Shown in pieces: positions 13,119 through 25,959 of a stretch of 64,000 nt of DNA. The DNA is taken from contig VXAZ01002109.1 in assembly GCA_013399875.1 (NCBI GenBank), positions 2,276,716-2,340,715 on the forward strand, in the 5' to 3' direction. The stretch is from Gymnorhina tibicen (Eukaryota; Chordata; Aves; Passeriformes; Artamidae). Each line of letters begins with the position of its first letter. Positions within the stretch are counted from its first letter, which is position 1. A program made the translations under genes and the position numbers. Under the pieces are notes generated by a model. The model did no database searches. It was not told where the DNA came from and was given only the letters and a program-made list of their open reading frames with translations.

Positions 13119-13152
13119 AATAAAAACTTTGTTTTCTATGGGAAAAAAAAAA
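13119..13152 (+). terminator. AATAAA followed by an A10 tract
   Basis: AATAAA at 13119-13124 is followed by an A10 run at 13143-13152. The 18-base spacing is what a retrocopied mRNA 3' end, or a cleavage site beside a genomic A-tract, would show. Both elements are common in AT-rich DNA, so coincidence is the default reading. Confidence 0.2.
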
Positions 13153-16100
13153 GTGAGGAAATTCCCTAGTGAAGAGACTGTTTTATCTTAAAAATTCTGA
13201 TAGAAAATATTGATAATCTCAGAACTGCATTTAATTTCTAAAGTTTTTAGTCAAAAGTAGAATAAAAAAATTTACAGTTCTGAATCAGAGCACAATATTA
13301 CAATGATCTGTAGGCAGAGCATATCCATCAGTCTCCAATTATTTGGTAAAAACTTCAGTCAATTTCGGAATTAATAATAAAATAAAATTAAATCTCAGCA
13401 TTTGCCAAGGAATGGACATTACAAGTTTAATCAGCTTTGTTCAAGACCAAAATCCAGCTGAACATAAGAATGAGAGATATAGATAAAAATATATAACATA
13501 ACCTCCTTCACTACTATAGCAGAGGCACTAGAGTGAAACTGAAATTAACAGCACATAATTATTATAACAAGTAAAGCAATCAAAATAATTACCTTTTTAC
13601 ACATCTTATTGAAAAATTCAAAAGCACCTTCGTGAGGGAAGGGTAGAAGGGGGAGAGAATGTGTCTGAACTATTATTGATAGCAAAAATGAAATTACATA
13701 AGATTATTAAAGTCTTGAGCATTCTGTCATTGTCATGACAAATGAAGAATAAGGTCTAGCTAAAAAAAAAGTCTCCTGTGCACTCTGAAGATTGTCATAA
13801 GTAATAAAAGGAAAGTGCAGCTGGGTGTGCATTCTGAGAACAAGCTCATTGTGAGACTGCTGGAGTAGAACAAGAAGGTAAGATGGAAGAAAATAATGTT
13901 ATTATATCTCAGCTGGAAAATTCGTGTAAATATTTAAGGGGAAATATTAGGGGAAAAAAAACCTGCAGGGATTTTTAAACCATTAAAAGGTGTATTGAGA
14001 AAAAAAAGGAGAAATGTAGAGTAATTAAAAAATAGTGAAGAATTATTACTGTGCAGATTTTAGTATAAATTTCACAGAAGTGTAATTTATTTTATATGGA
14101 ATCTTACTGAGCTCACCCCAGAGCTAGATTTGATTTGCTGGCATAACTCATAGAAATCTCTGGATTGCTTCTTGGTTCTGGCAAACAGGAATAATCAGAG
14201 AATTGCTACACTTCAGCCATATTCTCTTTTCCCTTAAGCATGTGGATAGTCAGATACCTCAAAAACTAGCTAAGCAGGACTATGCACAATTTTACAGAGT
14301 AATAATGAAAATCAGTGCTGATGCTCCTGTCACACTGACATGATCCATGTGAAGCACAGCGTTGATGCTCCTCTGCAGTGAGACAGATTGTCAGCCATGA
14401 ATTTACTCTAAGGGCATTTTTGTCTAGTTTTCTGTGTCAGTGAGAAGCCACAGAAAGACAGAGAAGCCATCAAGTAGATGCTTTCTTGGGTCATTCACCT
14501 GTACTCCAAGAGACTTGAATCTAATCTCTCTTGTAACTTCACAGAGGCAGTAATCTGAACTCACTTTATAATAGAGATTACCTTTAGCAGTTTGTCACTG
14601 AATGTTACTGGTCCATGTCATTTTTCCAGTTAGAGGAATTTGTTTTGCTCATTAGACTGCAGATGGAAGGAGCTGCTGTCCCCCAGTTCTTAAGACACAT
14701 ACCTGAGATACTGGTGCGAGTCTCAGCTCCAACAACTGCTCCAACAATTGCCTCATCAATCACTTGAAATAAAAATCCAGCAGTTTAATGGCTGGATCTC
14801 TCACAACATTCAGTTTCAAGTCCTGCCATCAAACAGAGGACTTGGACATAGCTTGTTACTGCTGAACATGCCACTGTCAAGGACAAAAACCAGGAATTAA
14901 CAGAGGAAGAGTATGCTGCGTGTATTTTATGCATCACATTCACAGGAGACATAAGTAGATGAATGGTGCATTTGAGAACCCATGTTTTAGAGGATGGGAT
15001 TTTTTTGTTTCAGTTAGGAAACCTACTGTGAGATGGTCAGCAGTCACAGTGGATACCTGAGACACCATCCAGGCTGTGTGCATCTTAGACACTCAAATGG
15101 TGACAAGGTATTAAAACTCAATTAAGATCAATGAAGCTGAGGATGACTTTGAAGGTGTCTGTCATGGCTAAAGGTGAACCTCAGCACTATTTAGAGAGAG
15201 GTAGATGCCTTACATCTTTAAGACTCTGGATTTCAGATGGCAACAGTTCCTTCACATACAGAAATGCAAAGCTCAGAACTTTAAATGATGATTTGGACAA
15301 GGACAATGAGAGCTAAAAATGAAGTAGCTCAATATTCTACTTTGCATCCTCCCTATCTCACTGGTCTCCCTCACCCTTAAAAATACTCTTTTTTTTCAGG
15401 CTTCCAATGCTCATTCACATTCAAAGCAAAGAAGAAAATTATGATACCACCACCATTTTAAAACTTCAAATACGAGAGCCAAATTTATCACTGATGTGAT
15501 CTCATTAGCTAAATGAGATTACACCAGGGATGTATTTGTCCCAAGGACTATATTAAATGAACAGTAATATATGTTTTTTGTAAAATCCTGTAATATGCTT
15601 TCATTAACTTTGTTCCCCATACCACATATTTAACCTCTCTTCCTCCCTCTCCACTCATTGTCAGTGCAAATGCAGCTCATCACCTAGGTAAGATGAAGCA
15701 CATTAACTATATTAAGGAGTCAGTATGCTGAATTTATCTATTAATCTTTTCTCCCACCCTCTTAATGGACTGATTTCAACTCCATGAAGCAAAAAGCAAA
15801 TATTGCTTTTCCCCATAATGAAAACTTTTTAAAAAAAATTAGGTACCAGGTGCATTTTTTTAATTATTTCTTTTACATTCTCTCTTCCTCTCCATCTCCT
15901 TCAAACTGGCAAAAATCCAGTGACTGTTTTGCTGCATCATGTATGACATGTTTCACTTCATTGTAATACCAAGGCTGCAATCCTTCTTTCAAACTCTGAC
16001 TATTAATATGTATTTCATCCTCTGGCTTTCCTGCACCAAAGCAAATGAACTGTGGCCTCATTGAAATGATACGGTCTCTTGACCCTTTGTGCAGTTTAAA

Positions 16101-19100
16101 ATGATGTAACCTGAACCATTTTAATCTGAAGGCTGGAACAAGTCAAAAGCTGTAATGAGTTCAGGACACTTCAAGACATTAGAAGAGCTATCTTGCCATA
16201 AAAGATGCATCCTTTGCATATAGAAGCTGTAATATCATAAATCTGAGTGACACAGACATAAAAAATCTGGCCACTATTAGATTTTTTCTACCTCTTCCCA
16301 GTGATGATTTCAGAGACCAAATCTCACACAAGGGATGTAATAATTGATAGTAAAAGCCATGCCAGAGTTAAATGCCTCTGTCAACATTTCCAACAGAATA
16401 AACATGATGGGGAGAGTTTAAACCTGTGCAGTTTCTAAAGTGGCAGACTATTAAAAGCTTGGGGAAAATCCTGCCTTTCAGCGAGCTGAGTTTGTCACAG
16501 ATTTTGAGAATAACATGTTTGTCCCTCCAGCCCACTCTGAGATGCCACTTCTGAAAATAACCTTCAGATCTGTTGTGAGTTCCTTCCCATTTCCATTGTG
16601 ATCACCTCCGGATATCTAAGAGACAAACTTTGACTCCACTGAGGTCAGTGAAAAATTAATACAATGAAACTTTATATGTTAGTTTGGGGTTTTTTAAGAC
16701 CTCTAAACACTTTATAAAATGGGAGGAGTTCAGTCTTACAAGTGGAAAATCTTAAGGATAACGGTCCCAGTCTGGAAAGCAATTAAAAAGGCACAAAAAC
16801 TCTGTCCCAAGTGCCAAATCCAAAGGATCATACTATCTTTTTTAATAGTTTAAGAAACAGGTTCATATTCTTTTGTTCATATTATACAGTGGTGAGTTAG
16901 TGCTCTGTTCTCATCTTGAGAGCTAGGAATTTAATGGCAAAGGAAAAAAGGCAAATTAAACACGGCAGAATGAACTCAGACTGCGAAGCACCCAGCAGAG
17001 CTGAACCTAACAAGCTTGAATTAAATAATTAGAATACCAAGGGAAAAAAACCAAACCTTCAGAGAGAAAAGGGTGTTCTTGGTCACTGATTGCTATTTAG
17101 ATTGGTTTGGCCTCTAACAATTTAGAGATGGTCAAAATGCATAAATTTCCCCAAGCTTTATGTGCTTGGCTGTGATGACTGAAGAAGGGAAGAAGTCCAA
17201 TTTACATAGTACATTTTTATAGACAGTTAAGCCTTTAAGTGGATTAATAAAGTTTGGTACTTTTAAAGGCATAAGTTTTTATTAAATGACAGCATTCAAG
17301 TTAAAAATAAAATGGAAACAACATAAGCACACACTGATTAGAAACATACAATACCTCTTTACTTAGGTTAAGGTCAAAGAGTTATTATAGTCAGATAATC
17401 AAAACATCTGCACAGGAAAAGCTTTCAAATTTCACCAAATTATGTATCAAATAATTTTGAGGGTCTCATGGTACTGTTGAAATCCTTGAAGACTGGTGTA
17501 TGCTGAAAAAGCTTTTCAGGTTGGAACTCCAGCTGAAATCCTTCTGATTATTTGCTCAATTTCCAAGTGCAATGCTATTCAAACTCCTCACTTTAACTCT
17601 CCACCCCAATATGTTTACATTAAATGATGGAAAAAAGTTTTGTGATATGGTTTGACATCATAACGAGAGAGATACAAAAACATGACCTGCCTTCAAACCC
17701 ACAAAATTAAATCCTATCATGCAAATTCAAAGCTTTTGCCGTTAGAGGAAATGTGTATTAACAAACAAATTATGACTGGACTGGTGACAGTAGTTTTTGG
17801 GGGGTTTTTTAATTATATCTGGTTAAATCAGAAAGAAAATTTATGACCTACTTATAATTCATTTTTGTATGCTTATGATGAAATGAAAAATAAAATAATT
17901 TGCAGCTGGATTGGGGTTTTTTTACGTGAAACACAGTGATTTCATTTCAAAAATCTCAAAGATAACCTTTTTACCAAAATATAATTTGAAATTTAGAAAG
18001 TAAATATTTCAGTTACATGACATTAAAGTGAAAGTTAGTTTATCTTGTAGAAAATTCTATTATTTCAGCAAGAAGCAACTTAACTAATGAGACAAAAATT
18101 TACAAAATGTGACCCAAAGCAACATTTTGCAACATTTTTCAACTTTAAAAAATGGAACCAAAGTTCTTGCACTGCATTGGTAAACATTACATTGGGCTAC
18201 CCCTGTCACAACATCAAAATTGTCATGGCATTCTTTTGGCTACAAACTGCTGTGTAAATGCAAATTACACTGAAAAACATTTCATCAATAACTGAATGGG
18301 AATCTGCAAAACATAGGGAAAGAAGTCTCTAAAACAGGATCCATTCAAGAAAAAAGCAAATCCCAAGGTGTAGAAGGGGCAAGGCCTTTCCCAGACCCCA
18401 GAATGTGACTTGAGGAACTTGCTTAGGGCACACACTATGTCCTACTCCTTTTAAAAAACTAAACATCGCATCTACATAGAAACAGCAATATTATAGAATT
18501 GGAGTAAGTGATCACTTTAGCTAGCAATACCTCAATGGGGCCTTTGAAATACAATCATGTAACTAAATTAATAATCAAAATAATAAATAGCTGTACAAAA
18601 ACAGTGACTAACAGTATTTTAGACGATCTAGTAGAAGGAATTTCAGTCTTAGTGTAGGCGCTTGTCTAGCAAAATTAAAATCAGGCCTAGGTCACTGTTG
18701 CTTGCAGAGCACAGCTGGTAATGGCCTTCAGTGCAGTGGATTTGCCTTGGTACCTCCAGTACCAGCATCCATGCTCCAGATGTTTCCAGTTGTTCTCAAT
18801 GTGCACACAGTCAGGCTCTAACTTAGGACACCAAGCTCTGCTTCTTAGCTTGCATTTGGAAGGAGTTTGCAAAGGGTTAGCCAAATGTTAGTCAGGTGGT
18901 GTCAGCTTTGGTTGCATAAGTTGCTGTGAAAATCTGGGAATCCCTGAAAAAGTCAGGAAACTGCTTTGTGGGTGTTGCTTCAAAGGGCTGGGATGGACAG
19001 TGTCCTAGATTCTTTTTCCCAACAGCATCTAAATTTATCTCCATTGTTCTTTTTTTTTCTTTTATTTTTTTCAGCTTAGTACTAAACCTGGATGCCAGCC

Positions 19101-20819
19101 AGCAAGGAACAACAATATCTTGACAGGGAACCTCATGCATCCCACACGGGTCATCTACATTGTCCAGGATCCATGTGCATCAGAGATTACAACAGTGGAA
19201 AACAAAAGAATTACGCAACACAAAGGTCTTGATGAGAGTAAACAAGAGAAACGTGACTTACTGCTGAAGCACTTTCCTGCCTGTAGTTGAAGCAGAGGGA
19301 TAAGAGGAGGTCCACCCTTCAAATCTTCCCAGACAGCAACATACAAATGCAACAAATAAGCAACCAGAGTCTCATGCACTGTTGTCCGGTGTTTCTGTTT
19401 AGTCAGTACTTTCCTTAGAGCAGAGATAAAGGGCTAAATTGTATGCAATTTCATACAAAAACATGCATTAGTTTGAAGCTGATAACATTGATAAAGCCTT
19501 AGGTAAATTAAAAATATGTGACTGAAATCAAACCTGGTTTGTTCCAAAGGAAAATCTACTGTACTCATGAGAGAGTTTGATTGAGAGCAAGACTGTGGGA
19601 CTGGTAAAATCTTGGTCCATTCTGAAAGAGGTTGTTTGACCTCACATTAAATGGCATAGCGGTGTGGCCAGCCTAAGTAGCTCAGAGCCCTTGGCACAAC
19701 TGCCCCTCTAAACACCTGCTCTGTGAATGGTTTAGCTTGCCAAGGCTCAGCAGGTTCCCCAGCCACAGCAACATGTGCCCAAGGCACCACTGCCATCACT
19801 TTGAACACTGCCTTGGGCTCTGCATGTGCCAGCAGTGGACCATCCCTGCTTTGAAGGAAGGGGATTGCAAAACTGGGAGTATTAAGATGGAGATTAGATT
19901 CCTTTTTTTTTTCTCCTGCAACTCATTGGCAACAGCACATTGCTTCAGTAGGCACAACTACATCTGCTCCATGTGGAAAGGAGACACCCAGTCAGAAACA
20001 GGCTAAGGGTGGGGTTCAATATATTAAAAAATTGATGGGGTGCTTTCAATCAAGAAGTGCTTGGTCACTTGTCTAGTGACCTAAGATGCTGGGAAGCCTT
20101 AAAGGCACATCAAATACTGTATTTTTCTTACCTGTCCTTTTGCATGTATTGACTGTTTGGTAGAATCAGTCTTCAGTCTCTTGCCCTGTTTGGAGGGAAG
20201 CTTGTGCCTGTGTATGAGCTGTGTTTTGAGATATCCCTGAGGGCAGTGTACGCTGAAAGCAATCAGAGGTATTAGCTCAAGCATAAGATTTAAGCAGAAT
20301 TTAGGCATACATGACAAAGACGTATTATTCTGAGAAGACTTTTTCAGATGCTGCCCAATCCTGGAGCTGCTTAGACTCCTTTGGTAAATCCATGGATTTT
20401 TGTGGTAGTCCAGAATGCACAGAGATATCTCCGCTTTCGCAGTACTAAGTCTATAAATACATTTCCTTTACCTAAACCAGATCAGTACAAAAATAGCAGA
20501 TGCTTCTCCACCTATTTTGACATCATGACAGCATAAGAATTCTCGGAGCACACATAGCATCCACAGTCAGCATCAGGACCCATACTGCTTCCCTTTAATA
20601 CAAAACCTAATGATCGTAATGTTCAGTCAGGATGTAGAAAAGAGATTCAGATTACTCCCTTATTGATTCAATGCAAACCCACAACTATCATGTCCCCCAG
20701 AATATGCTATAACCACTAGGATACAGATTATTCAAAATAAGTGTAGTCTCAAATCAATGCTGTTGAAGCAGTTCCACTGTGCACAATAGTTAATTGTAGC
20801 CAGCAGATCAAAAGTGGTT
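13153..20819. other. Long non-coding stretch, no gene seen
   Basis: No exon or known repeat family recognised. Locally there is an imperfect duplication built on TGATGCTCCT (14319-14328 and 14363-14372), GT-rich tracts at 16682-16697, 17792-17810 and 17911-17923, and a T-rich tract ending in CAG near 19048-19074. ORFs are short (89 codons or fewer) and lie on both strands. Confidence 0.5.
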
Positions 20820-21370
20820 ATTCCACTTTATTTGGCACTTGTGAGGCTGCATTTGCACTTTCCAGCTGGAGGCACCCCTCTGCAACAAAGATTTTGAAAG
20901 ACTGGAGCAAGTCCAGAGGATAGCTGGCAAGATGAGTATGTGGCATATGAGGAGAAGCCAAAAGAACTGGGTTTGTTCAGCCTTAAGAGGAGAAGGTGAA
21001 GGCGAAATCTTACTGCTCTCTGCAGCTGCCAAATATAAAGATGAAGAGATAAGACAGCCATGCTCTTGCCAGAGGAAGAGTACTGAAGATCTCATGCACT
21101 GATGGCATGAAAAATGATGGTCACACTTTAGAAAAGAGGAAATTCTCTTTAGACATAAATGGGGAAAGTGTACCATGGAGATGACTGGGCACCTGAGCAG
21201 GCTGCCCAGAAAGGCTGTTGAATCACCATCTTTGGAGATACTAAAAAGTTTATGGGCCAAGTCTTCCAGCAACCCAACCTAACTAACAGAGCCTGCTTTG
21301 TGAAGGGGATGGGAGAGGATGAACTCAGGAAGTCTCTTGGTTTGCATGAGAACTTCTGAATTGTGGTCTC
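20820..21370 (+). mobile_element. Old, diverged CR1 LINE fragment (3' region)
   Basis: Several blocks follow the CR1 ORF2 3' sequence in order: CTTGTGAGGCTGC (20838-20850), GGAGCAAGTCCAGAGGA (20902-20918), TATGAGGAGAAGC (20945-20957), ACTGGGTTTGTTCAGCCTTA (20965-20984), TTACTGCTCTCTGCAGCTGC (21010-21029), then GGCTGCCCAGAAAGGCTGTT (21200-21219), CACCATCTTTGGAGATACT (21224-21242), AGCCTGCTTTGTGAAGGGG and a decayed 3' end. The reverse-transcriptase-side frame is broken by indels, and no clear terminal 8-bp tail survives. The ends are approximate. This copy is clearly older than the one at 41.7-42.2 kb. The long ORF on its opposite strand (20808-21272) is a by-product and not a gene. Confidence 0.85.
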
Positions 21371-21392
21371 TAGAACCAAATGTCAACTAATA

Positions 21393-21410
21393 TGTGTGTA
21401 TATACACACA
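21393..21410. repeat. Perfect 18-bp palindrome TGTGTGTAT/ATACACACA
   Basis: A (TG)n-TA-(CA)n stretch that is fully self-complementary, just beyond the 3' end of the old CR1. It is probably a small microsatellite. Confidence 0.8.
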
Positions 21411-22116
21411 GGCACATAGGGAGATATTAAAGATCTGTTAAAAGCAATAGTGCCAAATGAGACACTCCTTTTTAAAATGCCATGTGTTCCTGTCTCCCAG
21501 ACAGAGCTCGAATTCTGGGCTGCAAACTGTAGATGAAGAGGAGCATCTCTAGAAACTGTAAGTGAGAAAAACAATAGGTGGGATTTGACACATATCCCCA
21601 GCCTTCCAACTGGTTAAACTTAGGCAGAATTACACCCATTTTCTAGCCCAGGTAGCTTCTTCCCTCTATTGCAGGATGACTAATTTTCTCCCTTCTTTGA
21701 TACAAGAAGCCTGTGTACCTCCTTTCCACTCAGGTCTTTGGGTGCCTTGATTGAATTGTTCCCTATTACTCCTTAGATTTCCCGCAAACATACCAACAGT
21801 CTTGAAAAGTTTCTGCCTTCTGTGAGCTAAATTCATAAACTTTCGCCTGCTATATGGTTGATTTAAAATACACTTTTACAAAAAGGTGTTTTAAGCCCTG
21901 GATCTTCAAGTTAGTAGATTCTACAGTACTTAAATTATCAAAGTGGATACTGCCTCATTCAGAGATAATCTGATCTTTATACATAGCTGCCTTATTTGAT
22001 ATCTCCTCTTGCAGTCCACCCATAAGTGTGTATTATCTGTTATCTCCTCCCTTACAATGTGTTCTCTTGAGAAAATATGAAAGAGAAACCTAATTTCTTG
22101 TTCTGTGCTTTCTTTT
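21411..22116. other. Non-coding DNA, no gene seen
   Basis: AT-rich sequence with small ORFs on the minus strand (63-66 codons) that match nothing known. Confidence 0.5.
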
Positions 22117-22141
22117 AAAGACCTCATCACATGAGGTCTTT
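22117..22141. repeat. Perfect hairpin, 11-bp stem, 3-nt loop
   Basis: AAAGACCTCAT at 22117-22127 and ATGAGGTCTTT at 22131-22141 are exact reverse complements around CAC. The arm is too short for a microRNA precursor and there is no terminator-like T-run. About one such stem is expected by chance in a window this size. Confidence 0.75.
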
Positions 22142-25100
22142 GTTACAGCCACGGGCCCCGGTGCTACAGTTACATGATATTATTTCATTTTAAACATTGA
22201 AATTATTATAGGCTTTGTAAGAAAGAGGAAGGTGTAATTACCAAATTAAGCAGGAAGATGTTATGGTCAGTGAGGACAGAAGTGTAAGGAAATAGCTCCA
22301 AGAAAGGGAAGACTGTTTTTATATCTTATTAAATACAGGCATCAGCATTTCAATTTCTTATATGCTTATATGAATAAAATAGACTTCAGCTATGCAAAAG
22401 TCTGAAAACGATCTCAGCATGAAAATAATATTTTGTGCATGCAAATCTCTTGTAAATCACTTTTTAAAAGATTTTCACCTTTGCTCCATGCAATTAATTA
22501 TTGAAATAATGCTTCTCTTACTGTTTTTACCATTCTCACTGAGTGTGGAGGTTCTGAACTGTGTATTGCTCATGAATGAGTACTGAATTGACACTAGTGA
22601 TCTAAGGAAGCAGAGGTGGATGTCCAAGAGATTTCATGCAGGCAGGAAATGCTGATATGTTACAGAACAAAATAAATTTCCCACTGTGATAGGTAGGTTG
22701 GAGTTTATTTCCAAACTATAGCAGAAGTCTCCATCTTAATGTCGCTAATCATATTAGCTAAATACCACAGCAAGTAAAATGAGTTTTCAATAACACTGCT
22801 GAGTAATTTTCCAGCTAGTTTCATGCTTGAGATAATCTTATTTTTTTCTTTGTAAGTTTTGCATGGATATACTGGGGCAATTATCTTCAGGCATTTGGAA
22901 ACTTAGCTAGCACAGCATCTTGCCAGTCTGCCTTAGTGTGACCCACTGTGGTGTTTATGTTCTGCATGCCAGTTGTTATTAGCTCACATGTGCGTGGAAT
23001 ACCATTTTCCTCTTTATTGGTTTAACATAATAGTATGCCATGGGGAGTGTTTTACAGAGGGGACAGGATCTGAATATAAAGGTCTTTCTTCAAAGCAGGT
23101 ATTCATTATCCACACACAGGAAATTTTACTGATTACTCCCATTTTTTATTTTTAATCGTGAACACCAAAACATATAATATGGAGGAGCTTAAAGATTAAT
23201 AGATAGTGGAGAAAATAATTGCAATTATCTTCTGAGCAATCACAGTTTGCTCACTTTTGTATAAACATTTTCCAAATCTGAGGCATTTGTACAATAAAGG
23301 CCAGATTAAGATTGTCCACCATAGGAGAGGATAAATTTCACAGTGAATTTCTCAATAAATTCAACAAGTGTAGGCACACATTGCTCAGTGTCCTCTAACA
23401 TTGTGGCTACATCCCACCCAGAAGTAAGGTAGAATTAAATGTCTCTTTACTTCCCTACTGTAAAGCTGCCCCCAGCCTGTCCCTTCAGCTGGGCACACTG
23501 AGTCAGGTCAGAGAACCATGCAGGTTTAAAAAAACTGAAAGATAAAAGCAAAATCCTCAGAAAAGTTATTTTTCCTTTGTTGTAGTCTAGTGTATTGTCT
23601 CATAAATAATTTTAGCAGAGCAACACACAGAACAATGTATGAAAGGAATAAAAAGGCAGGGACAGTAAGTTAAGGAATGCTTAAATGCACAAAACTGCAG
23701 AGTAAGGTGTAGGGAAACAGGACTCAAAAACAGAAAAAAGACATTGGTGACTTGTCCATAGATTTGCCCAGAAATTGAAATTTTCATTAGAAAGAGAGAG
23801 AAAATCCTAATATGAGTGAGAAAATGGAAGCCAAAGCTCAGATCATACAGCAAGGTTATGTACTCAAATGGATGGAACCCCTTTAATTTTGAGCCACATT
23901 TACATATTGATCTAATCTGAGACTCCGAACCCCAAAATCCTAATTTCCAACATGTGTAGTTCTTTTCTGTTTTAGCTGAATTAGAATAAATTAATTTTTA
24001 TATATACTTTTTATATAGTGGGTAGTCCATGTAGCAAAAAGACAATTAACTCTCCTAACTGTGGGGAAAACTTGAGTCAGTTTGTGCCTTATTAGATGTC
24101 ACAGGATCAGCCTGTCAGCTGTAAGTAACATCATGTGTAAGTCTCTTGATCTCTAAAAAAAGTTACAAACAATAACTAGGAAGATTTTGATTTGCCTTGC
24201 TTTCCCCTCCCCCCCACCTCCAGTTATGCCATTCATAACACACTTGTTCCAAGTTCTCTGATCTTTGTCTGAGTCCATGCACCATCACTTATCTTCACTG
24301 AGAGCATTAGGTAGATTCTCTACTTGCCTGCTATTTTCAAGAACCACATGAGAAATCTGTACCTTCATACACCTACCTCTCTGTCTGATTTGGAAGTTGG
24401 CCAGTGGGTTCCAAAGTTATTAAGAAGAGAAAAATGAGAGTGAATGGAGTGACGGGCTACACAGTGACAGCATCTGCACTCCTTTTGGAAACCAGACAAA
24501 AACAGATGCTTGCATATATGAAGTGACAAACTTAAGTGGAAGGCAACTTTTCTGGGCTTCCGGTCTAAACGGAAACCAGATGTTCTAGGGTTATTTTCTC
24601 TGGTGCTTCAGAGAAGAGTTGTTTTGCCAATAATTTGCTTCCTCTATCATGGCCTGAGACTTTTTCTGCCGATATTCAAGTGCACTAAAGGCTGGAGTAG
24701 GGGGAGCAACCAACAAACCTTTCTCCAGAATTCTGGAAGCTCATTATATAAACACATGTTCAGTATAAATATATGTGAGCTCATATTTTTAAGTTTTAAA
24801 CCTGTTTTCTTCTTACAGACAAGAACAGCCAAATCCTCAGCTTGCCTAAATGACCACAGAATCATTTAGAAGCATCATGCCAACTTAAACCAATTGAGAG
24901 TCTTTGTGTGCAAAACCAGATGATTTTCCACACATGTCAGGTTGGATAGTTGTACTGGTAGAAGTGTGGAAGCCATTTCTCCTTTGAGTGTTGATATTAA
25001 AATAAAGAAATTAGTCTTAGTTCTCCAGCCTAGTGATGTGCTCCTACACACAATCAGGTGGCAATCCCCAAAGAGTGTTGGGAAGGTACTCCTGAAGGAA

Positions 25101-25932
25101 GGCTTGTGAAAGGCCTAACTGAAAAAAACGTTCCAACTAGCTGATGTTTCAAAAGAAATATTATCTAGTTTTATTTTAAATAATTAAATAAATAGAATCT
25201 AGGACAATAGGTATCCCATCAGACTCTGGTCTGAAGATAAGAAATAAAATTTTATTGAAGAGGATAAGCATCTATTAATTTAAGAGGTTGCTATTATATG
25301 CTGAAGATGGCTAGCCTTAATTTGGGGTTACACTCCAGCTCGGAGAAGAACGATACAAGAGCTTAATTTTACATGCTGAAAATTATCAAAATGCATTCTC
25401 ACCATCAAGAAATCAGTCTCCAGAAGTTTATATGTGCATATCACCTGATATATTACAGTCATGAGACAAATCTGGATGAGTAAAAGTTGAGCTACGACCT
25501 CTCTTGCAGAAAAAGGACTGTAACTGTTAAACTGAGGACAAAAGTACTCTTTGAATACAGGCCTTAATGTCAATTCCAATGTCAACAGAAGAATCATAAT
25601 TCCTTACTTTAATATGATAGGCCATATCAGTGGGTTTTTTGCTGCCACTGTTCTTTTATTTTTCTAGATCAAATGTCACTATGAATTATATATGAAGCAA
25701 CCGGAGGTTAACATAATGCCTTTGTTTTGGGGCAGGGGGTGTTTCTTATTAAAAATATTTCCTTTATTGAGAAGCAACAGGAAAACTGAAAGGAGATAAC
25801 AACATAAATTATATGAAGTACTAAACTATGAACTAATGTGAAATGTCTACCAGGCTATTCAGGGTACTGGGATGAGAGAATAAACTACATTTAGCAAGAT
25901 TTGACAACATTTAACAAGCAAGAGAGGAATTT
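22142..25932. other. Non-coding DNA, no gene seen
   Basis: AT-rich sequence. A C-rich patch lies at 24204-24222. Overlapping ORFs of 60-89 codons occur on both strands and none is recognisable. A weak resemblance to a CR1 3' end near 24856-24890 was rejected. Confidence 0.5.
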
Positions 25933-25959
25933 ACTCACACAGAGTAAACTCACACAGAG
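25933..25959 (+). repeat. 12-bp direct repeat, period 15
   Basis: ACTCACACAGAG occurs at 25933-25944 and again at 25948-25959. This is a simple local duplication. Confidence 0.75.

Noticed and set aside
17718..18264. Octamer ATGCAAAT sites (also near 5821 and 48857)
   Set aside because: A handful of octamers is expected by chance in AT-rich DNA of this length, and they do not cluster with other motifs.
20808..21272. 154-codon ORF on the minus strand
   Set aside because: It runs antisense through the old CR1 fragment, so its openness reflects the repeat and not a gene.
24856..24890. CR1-like 3' end (CACAGAATCATTTAG)
   Set aside because: The GGTTGGA and TCCAACC blocks that define CR1 ends are missing.
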